A stretch of 64,000 bases of DNA from Nymphaea colorata (GCF_008831285.2 NC_045148.1:2854001-2918000), one strand, 5' to 3'. Counted from the first letter of the stretch, positions 22,291-35,700 are shown. The notes: generated by a model from the sequence alone, not told the origin. Numbers and translations are program-made.

Positions 22291-25200
22291 ATCTACATGG
22301 AGTTCTTTAATTCTTTTCCTCTAGGCTAGTGAAACCTTTCAATCGGGCTGTTTGAAGCCTTGCAATTCTATCCATTGAGAAGTAGTTCATGAGCTTGTTA
22401 AATGTTTGAAGCTTGCGAACAAGGCAGGACCCTGTTCTTTTGTCATTTTCTTTTCTTGGTGTCTTTATTTTTATATATTAGGGTGATATTTAGGTTCTAG
22501 CTTGCATAGGCTTTAACTTACCTCATCGCTTTCATCCCCCTTCCAACTTTTCTTGGTTCATTTCTTTGTTTTGTGGCTTCGTTATCTTTCATCTAAAAGG
22601 CTATAAAATGATGTATCTTCCACATAGATGGCCCTTCAAAAGACTGACATTAAATGTCATTGTTTTCCTTTGTCTCATGCATTATATTCATAAGTCATGA
22701 AACATAAATCTCTGTTTAACTATGTTTGTTGCCATGCTTGTCTTCATGCATTTAGATCATGTAAGGTGGGCTATTGCATGTGTTTTCTTGACTTCTTTAA
22801 TGCTTCTTTTACAAATTAGATACTTAGCATGCTTGTAGACATTCCCACGGAACATGTTATATGTATTTTTTTTAAGTTGCACAAGCATGAGTAGTAGTTT
22901 AATTTTCTTCATGCATGACTTGTTTAGAATAAATGTTTACTCATGCCAAGTAAGTTTGGGTCATGAATAGGGCACCACTTGTCCATCTTAGGTGTTTTCA
23001 TAATTAACTTAATCTTTCCACAAAACAGAGTTCTTTTAAAAAACTAAAATTTTGCCCACCTTCCCGGAACCATAACATAAAATCCAAGCATAAATTTTCA
23101 GATCCTTCAAACTGAACCTTTTCTATAACATGTCTAGATATCCCAAACCAAATTTTACAAAAATTCAAGTTTTTTTAGTCCCTTTTTATCTATTCCATAA
23201 AATTGGTCTTTTGCGAAACATAGTTTACAAATTTGGGTCCTCAAAATACTTTAAATTTCAAACTTTATAAGTTGAGATCTAGAAAATATTTTTTGATTAT
23301 GTAAAATTGGTGTTTTTAATATAAATCTTGATGTCTCTCCCAAGTTCCATCAAAATTCAAGTGGTCTAAACCTCGTTTTCAGTCATTTCATAGAAGACAA
23401 ATTTATGCTAAAATAGTTTTCTCTTTTTTGCAAAATCACATATTTTTGTCCTAGCTTGCAGACATCATTTCTCATGTTTTCAGATGAATTTGTAAATTTT
23501 ATTACTTAGACATATTTTTTGCATCTAATTAGTGTTTACATATCAATTTTTAACCAAATCCAAGTATGTTGGTTCTACCTTTCCTTGATTTTCAGAATAG
23601 ATAATTTTCTATAAGTTTTTGACTTTTCATTCTCTGAAGAGCCTTATTTTTATCCGGCCTTGCATGAACATATTTCAAGATCTAAGTTAGTTTTTCAATT
23701 CTTTCACATGCATGAATGTTTACATACAAAATTGTGACATCTCACGTGTATGACCATTTAGTGAAAACTTACTAGCCTTTGTTTGATTATGCACGACAAC
23801 CAAGGAGACGAGATCAAATGATAAGGTTTGACTATTTTTGGCACCTTTACAAGGGATAATCAAATTAAGGACTGGACTGTCTTTTTAATCTTCAAGTAAC
23901 TAAATGTTCTTGTGGACCTACTATGTCTCCTAGTTCTGGAAAATAATGGTTTATTAGAAATCTAATTTGACCATCAACTTTTGGTGTTTTGTATAATAGA
24001 AGCTTTCTTTATCCCCACATCATCATTAACCAATGCAAAATTATATGCCTAACCTATATTATACATGATTTAACATCTTGTTAACTAGGATTTGGTTTTA
24101 TAAAGTTTTAAGTTGGAAATTGGCCTAGAAACCTAAGGCTTAGGAGTCAGCTAGTTGCATTAAGGTTTCAGATGTTGAAAGCTGATAAATGGATCCTAAT
24201 GTTTGAACTTGGAATTTGGTTCACTGTAAAACTTAAAGTTGAATATAATCATGTTATTTCAAGTCATAAATTTAGGGTTTTAATGAAGTTAATCCATATT
24301 GTGATTTGTACATTGGTATTGAATCTAAGGTTGCAATTTCCCTTCATGAATAGGGTTTTGGACCTAAGGGTTTGCAATAATTGGGGTTATGGGATATGAA
24401 TTCAATTGTTTTGGGGTATCTTACATTTTTTATCCTTGGATTAGGGTTTCTATAGAAGTAGGGTTCTAAATGGCAGCTTGATGGTAATCTCTAGTACCCA
24501 GTCCTAGGTGTAACACTAGAGTGGGTTTTGGTTGTGGTCCCTAATGCCTTGTCTTGGGTTAGCATTAAGGTAAAGTTGGAATCTATGGTTGTTTATGTTT
24601 GCAAACGGTGTTGACCTAGGGTTTCTTAGTCATGCATCTTCCTAGGGTCTTTGAAAATCCAAGGTCTTGAAAAAGGTATAAATTTTGAAATCCTTTTTGA
24701 AATAATGGTTTTCTAAAGTGTGTCTACTCAAAAGCCAAATAAAGGCTGGGTTTTCCAACACCTACATTAGAATCTAGTATACTTTATTGGACCCATTCTA
24801 TTTCATTTTTTACTAGATGTAGTGTGTGCACTAGTTCATATCATGCACAAATTCATGATAAACCAAACATAATAGTAATTGAAAGCAAACTATATGCTTG
24901 TATGAAGAATAGAAACTAGTTTAGAACACAATTTTAACAAAGCAAGACCTCAATTCAAAATAAAAGAAAGAGAAAGAGATGACATATCTAGCATCCATGT
25001 CCCTCTCTAATCATGCATAATTTAATACTAAAGCAAAATCAAACTAACGCTAGGTCATGCAAATAGCAAAAGCAAACTAAACCTAAGTAGGAGAACAAAT
25101 TAACCTTGGTGGAAATAACCAAAAGAAACTAGAACCAAAAGAAATTATATCTAAAAAATAAAGTGAAAACAAATCAGCATAGGCAAAAACAAAGCAAAGA

Positions 25201-28200
25201 AAACTATCCTAAGCATTCATAAACAAAAAATAAACTAAATCTAAGCAAGAATAAGCAAAGAGAAGAAACCAAACAAAGGAAAGAAAGGAAAAAAACAAAG
25301 TAATATCTAACATGCCTACTTCTTGAGTGTATAGGCCAGAATAGAATGGCCCATCCCTAGTGCGATGAGAGCCAAATATCTGACCCAAAACTCTTGAAAC
25401 GTAGCCTAGAACAGACCTGGTCTGAACAAAAATTTGGCAAAGAAGCTTTCTCACCAAGGATCCAGCTAGACCACATTTGGGGGAAACTTTCTGTACCTGT
25501 GCCCCCAGCTTTCTGATTCGCAAGCTTGGCTTGGATTTCATGTCTTAGCTCCCACCAGGAATTCTCCTTTCATAGCCACCTAAAGGCGGATATTTCTCCT
25601 TTGGGATTATTATAGGACTAATTTTTGTGCGGAAACCATGTCATACTCTTCACTTAGGTTAGAACCTCAAAACTTTGTAAAATGAAATATATTCAACCCA
25701 TGTTTTGACTAAATACTTGTTATTTAATACATATTTTCCTAAGAAAATGAGATTTGATCATTGGAAAATCAATCATAACATGAAATTAAGAGTTTTTTGA
25801 AGAAAGTTTTGAGCTCTCCTTATGGACTAAAGAGTAATTTATAAAGGACATTAAATTCAATGATGCTATTTTAGTGTCGGTATGCTAGATATAGGAGTAT
25901 GTTGAGGGTATGTCCATCTCTAACAGTTCTAACTGAAGGCATTAGGTCAAAAAAGTTACACTGGCCAGTAGGACAAAAGCTTGTGGATTATTTCAACAAA
26001 AGATGGTTACACAAGCTTAGTTTTATAGATATCACCAATTGAGTTGTTCATATGATTGGAAAAACCTTACACTATCTTAACTTTCTTGTGTGAATTGAAG
26101 ATATTGATGTGTTGAAAGACAACAAATAAATAGGGCTACCGCATGTCAAGCACCCTATTGTGCTTAAGATAGATTTGCAAGCAATTTATCCAACATCCAA
26201 GTGAGCATGGCCGGCTTGCTTTGAGCTCTTGATTTGGACCAATTTCCAGACCTCGTTGTTTTTTAGGGCTCTTGTTGTAGTTTTTGAAGTTTAATGGTAA
26301 GAGCATGATGTAAAAAGTTCTCAATTAGAATATCAAAAAACTCCCATGTTATGTCCTCACTCTTAAGCATAAATGTCCCTCTACAATATGAACATATCAT
26401 TTGACAGTTTTTTATGATGAAAAAAAGTAGAAACTTTACATATTACCATTTCAGCACCTACTGTGGAACATTTTCATAGAAGATTTTTTATATTTTTCTC
26501 ATGTCTCATAGAATTGCTCTCTATTTAACTTCGACAAACTAATGATTTTTCATCTAAACTAGTTTGTAAATCCTATGGAAAAGTACCTTTTTGAGTGTAT
26601 TTTTGCATCTCCTTATGTGGTGATTCTAATTCTAATTACTTTAGTCAATTCTTGGTCTTATTTTTCAAAGAGAAAGTAAATATGGTCAACCTAACTTTGT
26701 TATATCGAAAGCTGTTTATTTTGAACTATGGAGCAAATCTCCAAAAGTTTATAAAATGCTGGTATGGCTATTAAGGTCATAAAATGAAGGTACAATTTGA
26801 GTCCTAAGCTTAATGTGGTATCAGTTATCAAGCATATAAAGTTTGTTGCTTGCGTGATGGAAATGTATAATATGTGTGAATGAATTATTCTTTTATAGGG
26901 TGTCTTTGTGCTCTTTCAATCTGCATCTCTCTCGTCCACTATTTAAACATATTTCATAGGGTTCTATTCAAATGAAAAAGACTGTGGCTCAGCGAATGCC
27001 ACCTTTGCCTGCACAAGTGGATTGAACCAGCTTGTACACACAAGCTAATTGTAATTTTCCCTAATGGAAGAAAACCCATCATAGTTAGCAAAAGATAGAG
27101 GCAAAAAACAATAAAGAAAAAAAATGCAATAAAAAGATATAAGCATGCCACAACTAGTCTACATATTTTTAAAAAGCCTATCAGTGTATTAAATAAACCA
27201 AAAAGCAATTATTACAGCAACAAGTCTATTACAAATACAAATTAGCACCTTAAATAGAGAAAGAAGTATAAGCTAATCTTAGAATTACATATCACTATTG
27301 GTCATATTCCTTTTTTAAAAACCATGCAAAATTTGGTGTAGAAAAATAATTTCATTTAAACAAATTGGTTTATAATTACATGAAGTAGATATCAAGTTGA
27401 ATCCATGATGAATCTGAACTCAAAGTAATAGGTTAATTAATAATTTGAAACGGAAATTAAACTTGTATGACAAATAAATAAATAAGCCAATAAACCAAAC
27501 ATGAAGTTTATTATAATAGCTTCAATCCAGAAATGACAAAAAAAAAAAAGAAAAAGAAAATTTTATGAACTAAATTTCTTAAATTAATCGCAAACACACC
27601 TTGCAATATTCTACATAGAATATACAAATCCCTTGTCTTTATTGAGTTTGATGCCTCATTTCACTTAAAACCTTTTGTTGTACAACTAAAATAGTAAGCA
27701 TGCTAGACTATATATGCATGGAATCTTCCTAAGGTTATACAAAAACAATGAATTACCCACATATCTCAAGCCTTAACCTAATAAACTAACCTAGCACACC
27801 CAAAACAACTTATTTAAAAAAGAATTAAGAATATCAAAAAATGGCCTATAAACTAAACTAACTAGTATTAGTTGGTCGGCACCTTTAGCCGTGCTGATTT
27901 CTTTTAGTCTACTTGAAGTACTTTCAAATTGACCAATATACTAATTCGATTTTTTGACCAAAAAAAGAGACTAAACACCTAAGGAAACCCACTTGAATGC
28001 TTAGATGTAAATTTCAAATATTAATCTATAAGAAAAGGTTCAAGTTGATCTTACAAAAATATCTAAATCTCTGAAAGTAGATTGAGTTCATTCTGGACGA
28101 TTTTGGCCAACACCTAATTTCATTCAAACCTAATGAAACCTAACTAGTGGCTGTGCTAAGAACCTCACCCTATCTTTCAATCAAATTAAATGGAAATACA

Positions 28201-30626
28201 CAATTAGTAGTGACACTAAACATGAAAAAGGAAATAGCAAATATGTAGATAGGTAACCTTAATCTAATCCAACATAGTATGCATGCAGACTGTTGTTAGC
28301 ACATCATTCTAGTTACCTCTTTATGGTGACAAAAAGAATTCTTAAAAATGATAAAGACAACCAAACCTCTGGTAACATATAGATAGATGAGCTACTATCA
28401 ATATGAACGCAATAAACAAGAAGCTTCATAACTATAGACCTCACCTAACCTAGATAGTTAAACATCATTGCCTTGGCCAGACTAGAGCAAACCCAAACTC
28501 AGCTGGAGAAATAACCAATCTAGGATGCGGACAAGATATGCTCTCAAGAGGGTACTTGACAAAAAGTGCATTGTATTCTAAGCATATATGCTATTGAAGG
28601 GCTTGTTTCAAGAATACAGAATTTGTTCCAAAAAATATTCTGCAATTGAAGATGTTGTTCATAAATCTAATAATTAGATGCTAGTTTTAATCACATATTG
28701 TTCTCTAAAAACAAGACTGATGATCTTGGAAGTAATTTCTGAAATGTGTATCTTAAAACCACAATATTCTTCTCATAGAAACCCTCTAAGAGGCATAACA
28801 CATTTCAAATTAACTAGGCTTCCTAAAAACAAATATTAAACAAAAAGGAAAAGCTACTAGTGAAAGTTTTTAAATTAAAGCACTTTCAAGAACTCACTCT
28901 TGGATCATGCTAAAAACTTCCATTAATGTGGATGCAACCTATTTTAATTTCTAGACATGTTTGAACCTAAATTGTCAAAATAAACTCAATCTTGATTAAG
29001 ACCTTTTTTAATTCAAATGACTTGTTTATTGTTTAACAACAAAATTAAAACGATTACACTTAAGAAATAATAAACTATATTCCTTTTCTACGTAACACTT
29101 TTAAAAATGATGTGAAGCTCTTAAACTAATCAGAAACTACTCTTACTGTTTTCTAATTAACTTATGTACAGTTGAAATAATTTGGGAAATAAGTTAATAG
29201 AAAAAGAATGCCACACCATACCTATTTCTTAAAGCAAAAACCAGTTTTTAACCCTATTTTTGATTGCCTAACTAATAACAAATTAATACAATAACATAGA
29301 AATAAAAATCAAGGACAACAAAGAATATATCTGACCCACACACCCAAACCAACTGACCATGTGCCTAGACTTGTTCCTAGGATTGGTTGGAATTCTAGAC
29401 CTATGATTTAACCTAATGTACATCTAGAGCTATATAAAAATAAACTATGAAGACAATTACGAAGGCAGATTGAGGACACTATCTTAGACCCAATATGCAA
29501 TGAAGAAAAATTGTCCTAGATGCATAGGAAAAATTGACCCATCTGCCTTCAACCTAAGGTATAAAGTGGAGATAGAGAAAGGAACCTATAGACTGGTGAT
29601 TCCTAAATTGAAGTAAGAGAATAGAGCAGATCTCCCTATAAAAATGTGCTACCACCACCCCAAGTTGGTTTACCACATGAAGGTGCTGGTTATCACATAC
29701 AGTTTGAATGCTGTTAAGGTGAAAAAGGTTGGAGAAGAAAGAAAACTAATAGCTAATGGAAGGAGTTGCGAGATGCTTTGAGTGATCTTTATTTTGTCAC
29801 ACAATCAAGATGCTACATTGACTGTTGTGCTTCATAAGGAACTTGCTATGAAAAGGATAAAGAAGGGAGAAAAGAAAGAAAAACATAAAAAGAAGAAATG
29901 GAGGTCTTCATGCAAGGTAGTGGAGAAGCAAAAAGAGGGCTGGCAGGTGCTTTGGAGGCATGACCAAATAATAAAATTTTATTATAGAGCTATTCATAAG
30001 AAATTTCGCTTTAGCAATAAGTTTAAAAATTATAAAAGATTTCTCCAATGTTTCCTCAACATATTTCTGAAGAATCATTTCTATTTCTAAAACCATGCAC
30101 TAAAACGATGAAATTAGAAACTAACTAATTCCACCACTTATTGATTATATTTTAGACAGTAAACTGCACTCTATGGTAGATCATGGATTGGATTGCTCCT
30201 CTTTGCATTGGTTTGTAGTGAAACATGACTTGGCATCTCCTGACACATAAATCAAGTAAAATATAAGTACTTAATCATAAAATCAAATATAAAATCTTGC
30301 ACCTATAATCTGTGCTATGCATGATTTATCACTAAATGTTATTGCTACCCTATATTTGGTCAACATTGGTTTCTCTTTTGGTGCGCTAGTTATACTTTCT
30401 AAACCTGGATAATAGCTTCTAAATTAGCGCTTATTGCTTTTGTCAAATATTGCCGGATGGTTAAAAATTAAAAATCTATCACTAAGAACAATCCCCACAT
30501 GAGCATCAATGAGTTTAAAGTGTAGTAATAGTTCATGATATCTTTTGCTATAGTTTTGTAGTATTTTCAAGGACATTTTTCATTTTTAATAATTGGGCAA
30601 CATTTGACATATGCAAATTTGAGGAT
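22291..30626. other. 8.3 kb of AT-rich sequence without a recognised gene
   Basis: I scanned both strands for long frames, conserved transposon motifs, inverted-repeat ends and splice-linked exons and found none I can support. A loose ~80-bp duplication lies near 24484-24580, where words around CTAGTACCCAGTCCTAGG and CTAATGCCTTGTCTTGGG are related. The stretch 24850-25310 is unusually A-rich and resembles 14930-15250 in composition. Old, decayed repeats are the likely content. Confidence 0.3.
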
Positions 30627-30700
30627 AATATATATATATATATATATATATATTGTGTGTGTACACACACATACATAGAGAGACAGAGATAGAAAGAGAA
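30627..30700. repeat. compound (TA)n-(GT)n-(AC)n microsatellite
   Basis: TA repeats run directly into TGTGTGTG, TACACACACA and a GA-rich tail. The GT and AC parts are mutually complementary and could fold. Confidence 0.9.
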
Positions 30701-31478
30701 AATTTAGTCCACAAGAAGTGAACCAAATCAAGAAGTCAAGACTTACAATCATTAATTAAAAATAGAAGAGAAGCATAAAACTCACCACTCAACATTGAGT
30801 ATTGAATCTTTAACGAACATAAAATTGTAATGTGATACATGTTGAGAAATAGAAAATAAATTGATGAAATTGATGGTGTCATCTCTATAGAGGATTGCAG
30901 TACACATTTCTCATATTGTCTACAAAAATAAAAATAACAAAATATGCCAAATGGTTAGCTTTTTTTTTTTTCTTTTGTAATGGATGGTAGTCCTCTTGGT
31001 AGATCCCTTATTAAGGGAGCCTCTAACAGTGATGGATGAGTGCAGTTCTAAGTAGCAATAGCTAGTTGTTGGGAGAAAGGATAGTACCAAAATAGATGTT
31101 CTAACAATTCTTCACTTTTGTAAGCAGCAGGGACATCTATTAGTAGGCTAAAACCACTTTTCGTCCACACATCCAGAGTTTGAATATGCTGCAAGTAGAT
31201 AAGGTAGGCCAACATACATGCATGAGGTGGTGGACCAGGGACTCATAAAGTTTTTCTTTATGAAACCAATTTGTTGAATGTGGAAAGAATAACTCATAGA
31301 TCATCTTCACAGAGGCTGAATCTTGTTATCCACTGCCCATATTGGTAGTTCTGGTAAAGGCATTTAATTGTGTTGGTATTGCGGAAGAGACAGAATTCAT
31401 CTTCACAGTGTGCAATATTTGTGGGATGCCCATGTATGTAGCTGGCAGTTGGATTGCTAAGCCGCCAAATATGTTGTA

Positions 31479-31870
31479 TTATGCATATTGAGAGGCTTGC
31501 TTAAGTAGGATAGAAAGGCCTTCTAGAACCAAACCAAAACACATTGGTGAAGGACACCCTATTGAACACCAATAGTGAGAGGGAAAGCTTCTCCAATGGT
31601 CCATTAATAGAGAAGTCCGCTTGAGGCTGTAGATAAGTTCTTTAGTCCACCATTGCCACAGAACTCCGGAGTGCATATAGTTGATAGGATAAAATATTTT
31701 GTAACAGAAAATGTTGTCAAAATCCTTAGATAAGTCTACCTTGAGCATGAAACAAGGCCTTTCCAAAGAGGTTATTGAATGAACTAGCTCAGTAGCTAGA
31801 ATATACTACTTGTGAAGGGTTTGACCAACAACAAAAGTTGATTGAGAGTGAGAAATAAGGTGTGGTAGAA
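31479..31870 (-). pseudogene. LINE reverse transcriptase core, downstream half
   Basis: The frame reads LLPHLISHSQSTFVVGQ, then PCFMLKVDLSKDFDNI (the D-K-FD block), then SIGCPSPMCFGLVLEGLS, the counterpart of the RQGCPLSP-LF box. The preceding residues NKLL are encoded beyond the hAT-like insertion, at about 32748-32765 (KVLANKLL). Joining across the insertion restores continuity with known LINE reverse transcriptases (ANKLL then PHLI). No YADD box follows cleanly. The domain is non-functional. Confidence 0.75.
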
Positions 31871-31871
31871 G

Positions 31872-32742
31872 GCAGTAGCGGAGCCAGCGTGGGGCTGGCG
31901 TGGGTGCCTGCCCACGCGAGCCCAAGATAGCTCCATGTGATGATTTGCTTGTTGACATAACATAACAAGCAAATCATCTTGTTGACGCCAGGTTGCCCAT
32001 GCCAGAAATGGATCGGCTCCAGCAGTAGCAGCCGGCCTGCCCATCACGCCCAAAATCATCATGTGAAATGGAGCCTCACGAGTCATGCCAGTATTGACGC
32101 CGAGTTGCCCATGTGATGAGCGATCCAGCTCCACCAAGAAACTTAAAACAGTCAGCCCGCCCATTACACCCAAATTCATAGAAACTCAAAAAGGGGAAGG
32201 CCGAAGGGGTGAAGCACCCAAGCCGCAAAACGGCGAAGGGCAAGGCTTCAAGGGCCAAGGCGCAAGGGCGGCATGCCTGCAGCAGCCAGCAGCCAGCAGC
32301 CGGCAAGGCAGCGGGCGCCAGGTGATTCTTCTTCTTGTTCTTGAATTATTGAATCGTTTCTTCTTCAAATGTGTTAGGTTTTTTTATTTTTCCCTCCTTT
32401 TGCAAATTTCAACGCTCTTGGTCTGATTTTTGTGCAAGCGCCCGGTGGCCGGATCTTAATTCTCACATGCGCAGTCTTGTTTCACATTGGGGGACTCCCG
32501 GTAGGGTTTATCTTCTCAGTTCTCCCTCATTTTTTTTTGTCACTTTGTTGCTTTTGTCTAATGTCTAATATGTTATATTTTGTTAGGTTGTTTTCATGAA
32601 ATACCAATTGCTCTCTTGGTTTATATCGAACAATTTAATCTGTTTTATTTGCTTTATTTTTAAAATAACATATATTTTAATTTGAAAATTTTTTCACATA
32701 CTATATACTAGTGCCCCATAGCCAAAATTTTTTGGCTCCGCA
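31872..32742. mobile_element. hAT-like non-autonomous transposon inside the LINE
   Basis: The left end reads GCAGTAGCGGAGCCAG. The right end, TTTTTTGGCTCCGCA, is its inverted counterpart (GGAGCCA matches TGGCTCC). It is flanked by GGTAGAAG on the left (31864-31871) and GGTATAGAAG on the right (32743-32752), an 8-bp duplication with a 2-base change. An 8-bp duplication and CAG-starting ends point to hAT. The interior has a perfect 15-bp hairpin (31939-31978) and a diverged ~115-bp tandem duplication (31981 and 32095, both starting TTGACGCC). GC is high near 32190-32320. No transposase is encoded. Confidence 0.65.
31939..31978. repeat. perfect 15-bp inverted repeat
   Basis: Arms 31939-31953 (GATGATTTGCTTGTT) and 31964-31978 are exact reverse complements around a 10-base loop. 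It sits inside the hAT-like insertion. Confidence 0.85.
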
Positions 32743-33584
32743 GGTATAGAAGTTTGTTGGCCAGCACCTTCACAGTAATTTGTTTGGGTGCAAACAAGAT
32801 TGATATATGTCTAACGCCTAAAACATTAAAAAATCTTTCTTCTTTTGAAGCAGCAAAATCAAGTTGTGATGGAGGGCTCTAGGGACCTCTACATTTCGAT
32901 GAAAAATCAACAGCATAACCAACCAAGCTTGGCACTGTGAATCAAGAGAGTTGTTTGATAGATGTAAAACTTTCTTCTCAAAATGGATGTTCTATGGACA
33001 TTGTACGTTGGTTCGACAAATGCAAAAGTCAAACTTGGTAGAAAGATGTCGACGAATGTGGTTTCTCAGCAAATAAATTAGCAAAGTACCCTGTGGCTGC
33101 ATGAAGAATATCGTAGTCCTGATGTGTATGGCCATTAATAAAAACAACAAAAATTTGAGAGACCCTGGATTTGTTCAATGCTTGTTTATGGAAAAATGAA
33201 GTATTCTACTATTCTAGAGCTAGCCAAGAAATACGAAGCACTGGCACCATCTGATCTCTTCCCTTATCTGGCTTTCTGCAATGAGAGACTGCAAGTCTAA
33301 AATGCAATTACTAATAGTATGGTTTTGAAGGCCTTCTGACTAATTTGCTCTGAGTTATCTAGAAGGAAAGTAATGTTGATTCCCACTACTGAATTAGATT
33401 GGAGGAACGGCGAATCGAAATGCGGCACCAGTTAAGAATAGCAGTGATCAGATGCTCCAACTTAATACGAAGAGTAATTGTACCAAGTGGGGATGAAGCT
33501 GACAGTGCCCATGAAAAACGAAACAGCTAGCAAACATAGGGGTCCCTTAGCGACCACTATTCAAAGAAAAATGGGCGAGGCCCT

Positions 33585-33770
33585 TTTAAACAAAAAATCC
33601 CATGCAATGATGAGACATGCATGGTCTGATATAGTGCATGGTGATGCAGACGCCCGAATATCAGAAATGAGGTTCAAAACATCAGCAGTGGCAAACACTC
33701 GATCCAGAGATTGCATATTATTAGACCATGTGAAAGTCTCACCCGAGTGAGCGACTGATTGGGAGAAGAT
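33585..33770 (-). pseudogene. LINE endonuclease C-terminal segment
   Basis: A clean minus-strand frame reads GETFTWSNNMQSLDRVFATA and ends with TISDHACLIIAWDF. TWSN, LDRVF and SDH are the conserved end of the apurinic endonuclease domain in plant L1 elements. A frame change follows at 33590, after which PRPFFFE matches the linker that comes next in these proteins. The catalytic N-terminal half is not recognisable. Confidence 0.75.
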
Positions 33771-34126
33771 GGTGTTGCTCTATGAAGGAGGGAAAATATC
33801 AAAATGAGGGAATCAATTGAAACTAGTCGTTTGAGTTCCTAGGTTACAACATGTAGTTAAAATCTTCAGAAAATGGGTAAGGGTCACCGAAGGTGTTGTG
33901 GATCTAGGAAAGATCCTTCCACAGCAATGGCCTATAAGGTGTCACAGCAGGAAATCTTTCAATGAGATTCTTTGAACTGGGAATTTCCAGAAGTGTGCAG
34001 AAGGAAGGTGATCTACAGATGTAGGGACAAAAACAATTCTTCTGGCCAACAGATCTTGGACATAGTGATCACAATAAGGAGAAGAGCTGTTTTTAGTGAC
34101 AAATTTTGAAAATTGTCATCTAGCAA

Positions 34127-34131
<5 letters not shown>

Positions 34132-34208
<77 letters not shown>

Positions 34209-34210
34209 GG
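34132..34210. repeat. (TA)n(GA)n compound microsatellite
   Basis: About 29 TA units followed by about 10 GA units. Confidence 0.95.
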
Positions 34211-34301
34211 TGGGTCACTACGAAGGGCAGCCGTAGGTTTGCACCGCAATAGGAGCATGTTTGTCTTTGCTTTTTACGATATGACTTGTATATTCAGTTT
34301 T

Positions 34302-35055
34302 AGTATGGATGGAGCCAAGAATTTTTAAGCAGTTTTTTTTTAAGGGGACTATACTTTTCCAAAATCTTTACGAGAGGCTAAAGTATAAATTTTGGAAAAT
34401 ATAACCAGTTATTTTTATTTCCCAAAACGAAGCCTGAGCCATTGGGCTTTACCAAAAGCAAGGATCATTACACTAAGACCGCTAAAACAACAGGCCATCG
34501 AATTATTTAGGTTGACAGATGGGACGCATGAAAGAGACAAAGAGAAATGAATGTGTATGACATATGTGTGGTGGCATTTAAAATTGTACCTCCAACGGCA
34601 ATTACATTTTCAACTACTCATCAGATTGACGACTTCTTGTTTGTTTTAGGTGGGAAGGTGACGGACATAGCATACGTTCCAAAGGCGGTGCATAAATGGC
34701 TCAGATTTTTCGTCTCACTTGGATTGGATATAATCAGAATTGAGTCAAGGATTCTATCTTTTAAAACTGAACCGAGTTTGGTCAAATTTTACAAAGTTAT
34801 AATCGAATTAAGCTTCGACTCTTGGCAAAGTCAGATTGATTTCCATACATATATGGTTTGGTCAAATTTTTATTCGATCTCAGACTTGAATTTAAATTTA
34901 GTTGAGAACCTGCGGACCAGTGGGTTACGTGTGAGCAATAGTTCAAGGGAAACCTAAAAAACATCTATTTTTTCTTATTTACATGTTGGTAGCCCTTAAA
35001 TTTTAAAATTTTATCTTAACTAGTTCTTAGTTAGAATTTTCTAGCTCCACCCTGA
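34302..35055. mobile_element. second hAT-like inverted-repeat candidate
   Basis: The left end has GGATGGAGCCAAGAATTTTTAA. The right end, reverse-complemented, has CAGGGTGGAGCTAGAAAATT. Both are followed inwards by related words (TTAAGGGGACTA and TTTAAGGGCTACC). The termini resemble those of the insertion at 31872-32742 (GGAGCCA after a GC-rich start). I find no target duplication, and the interior has no transposase, so the boundaries are approximate. Confidence 0.4.
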
Positions 35056-35700
35056 ATCATAATTTTATGTTTCAATAAAGATTATAGATCTTTTTTGTTT
35101 GAAGTATGTATGGTTGCATTCCTCCATGAATCTTTAATCCATGAATGAATGGAATGGGAAGTCAAACCCAGTGGACGTTTAAAAAGTATTAATAGTGTAG
35201 ATTAAAACTTAAAGAAGCGTTTATATATAAATAAGTAAAAGTTGTGAAGGTAGCAATATGTAGCTCACACCAGCCTACACCTACTTCCGACAGTGTGAGT
35301 GATGAAGCGATGGGCCACAGCACAGCAGCCCACACCTACCTCTGACGCTGAGGGGTGATGAAGCGGCCCTTAAATAAAGTATTATCGCATTGATTGCTTA
35401 TTAAAGCAGAGCGGAGAAGACAAGAGATGAGGGAGAAAACGATGACATGGATTGGGTCCCATGGCTGCCGCAGGAGTCAAACCCATGGGAGCGGAATCTC
35501 ACCCTCACGAAGACGAAGGAGAGCGGTTCAGCCATTCCCGTTTGAGGAGAGGGGTTTGGTTTTTCTCTCTCTTATCCTCGAGGGCGGGGAAATCCTTCGA
35601 GGAGAGAGAGTGAGGGCTGAAGAAAAGTGCTGTCTTTGCTTTGGGCTCACCGCTTTTCCACTGCCACCCACGAGAGCGAGTGAAAGAGAGAGAGACAGAG
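35056..35700. promoter_or_regulatory. upstream region of the WAP gene
   Basis: AT-rich to about 35390, then GC-richer with GA runs (35680-35718), as often seen near plant transcript starts. TATATATAAATA at 35222-35233 and TTAAATAAAG near 35372 are the best TATA-like words. Neither can be fixed as the promoter without transcript data. A ~36-base word (CTACACCTAC...GATGAAGCG) occurs at 35275-35310 and again at 35330-35365. Confidence 0.35.

Larger units (their letters stand above)
30961..33800 (-). mobile_element. LINE (L1-like) with poly(A) tail, interrupted by a hAT-like insertion
   Basis: Read on the minus strand, the parts come in LINE order. The endonuclease end is at 33770-33585. The start of reverse transcriptase is at about 32900-32750. 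Its catalytic core is at 31870-31479 and the zinc-binding end near 31190-31020. A poly(A) tail (poly(T) on the plus strand) is at 30961-30971. A DNA transposon at 31872-32742 splits the reverse transcriptase. The upstream limit is uncertain: before 33800 I cannot follow the coding sequence. Many stops and frame changes show a dead copy. Confidence 0.75.

Noticed and set aside
29782-30090. 102-codon lysine-rich plus-strand frame
   Set aside because: A-rich composition explains it. There is no homology, no GC rise, and an overlapping opposite-strand frame of equal quality.
34013-34258. Frame with a long isoleucine-tyrosine run, and similar frames at 19381, 30567 and 52918
   Set aside because: Translations of (TA)n microsatellites.
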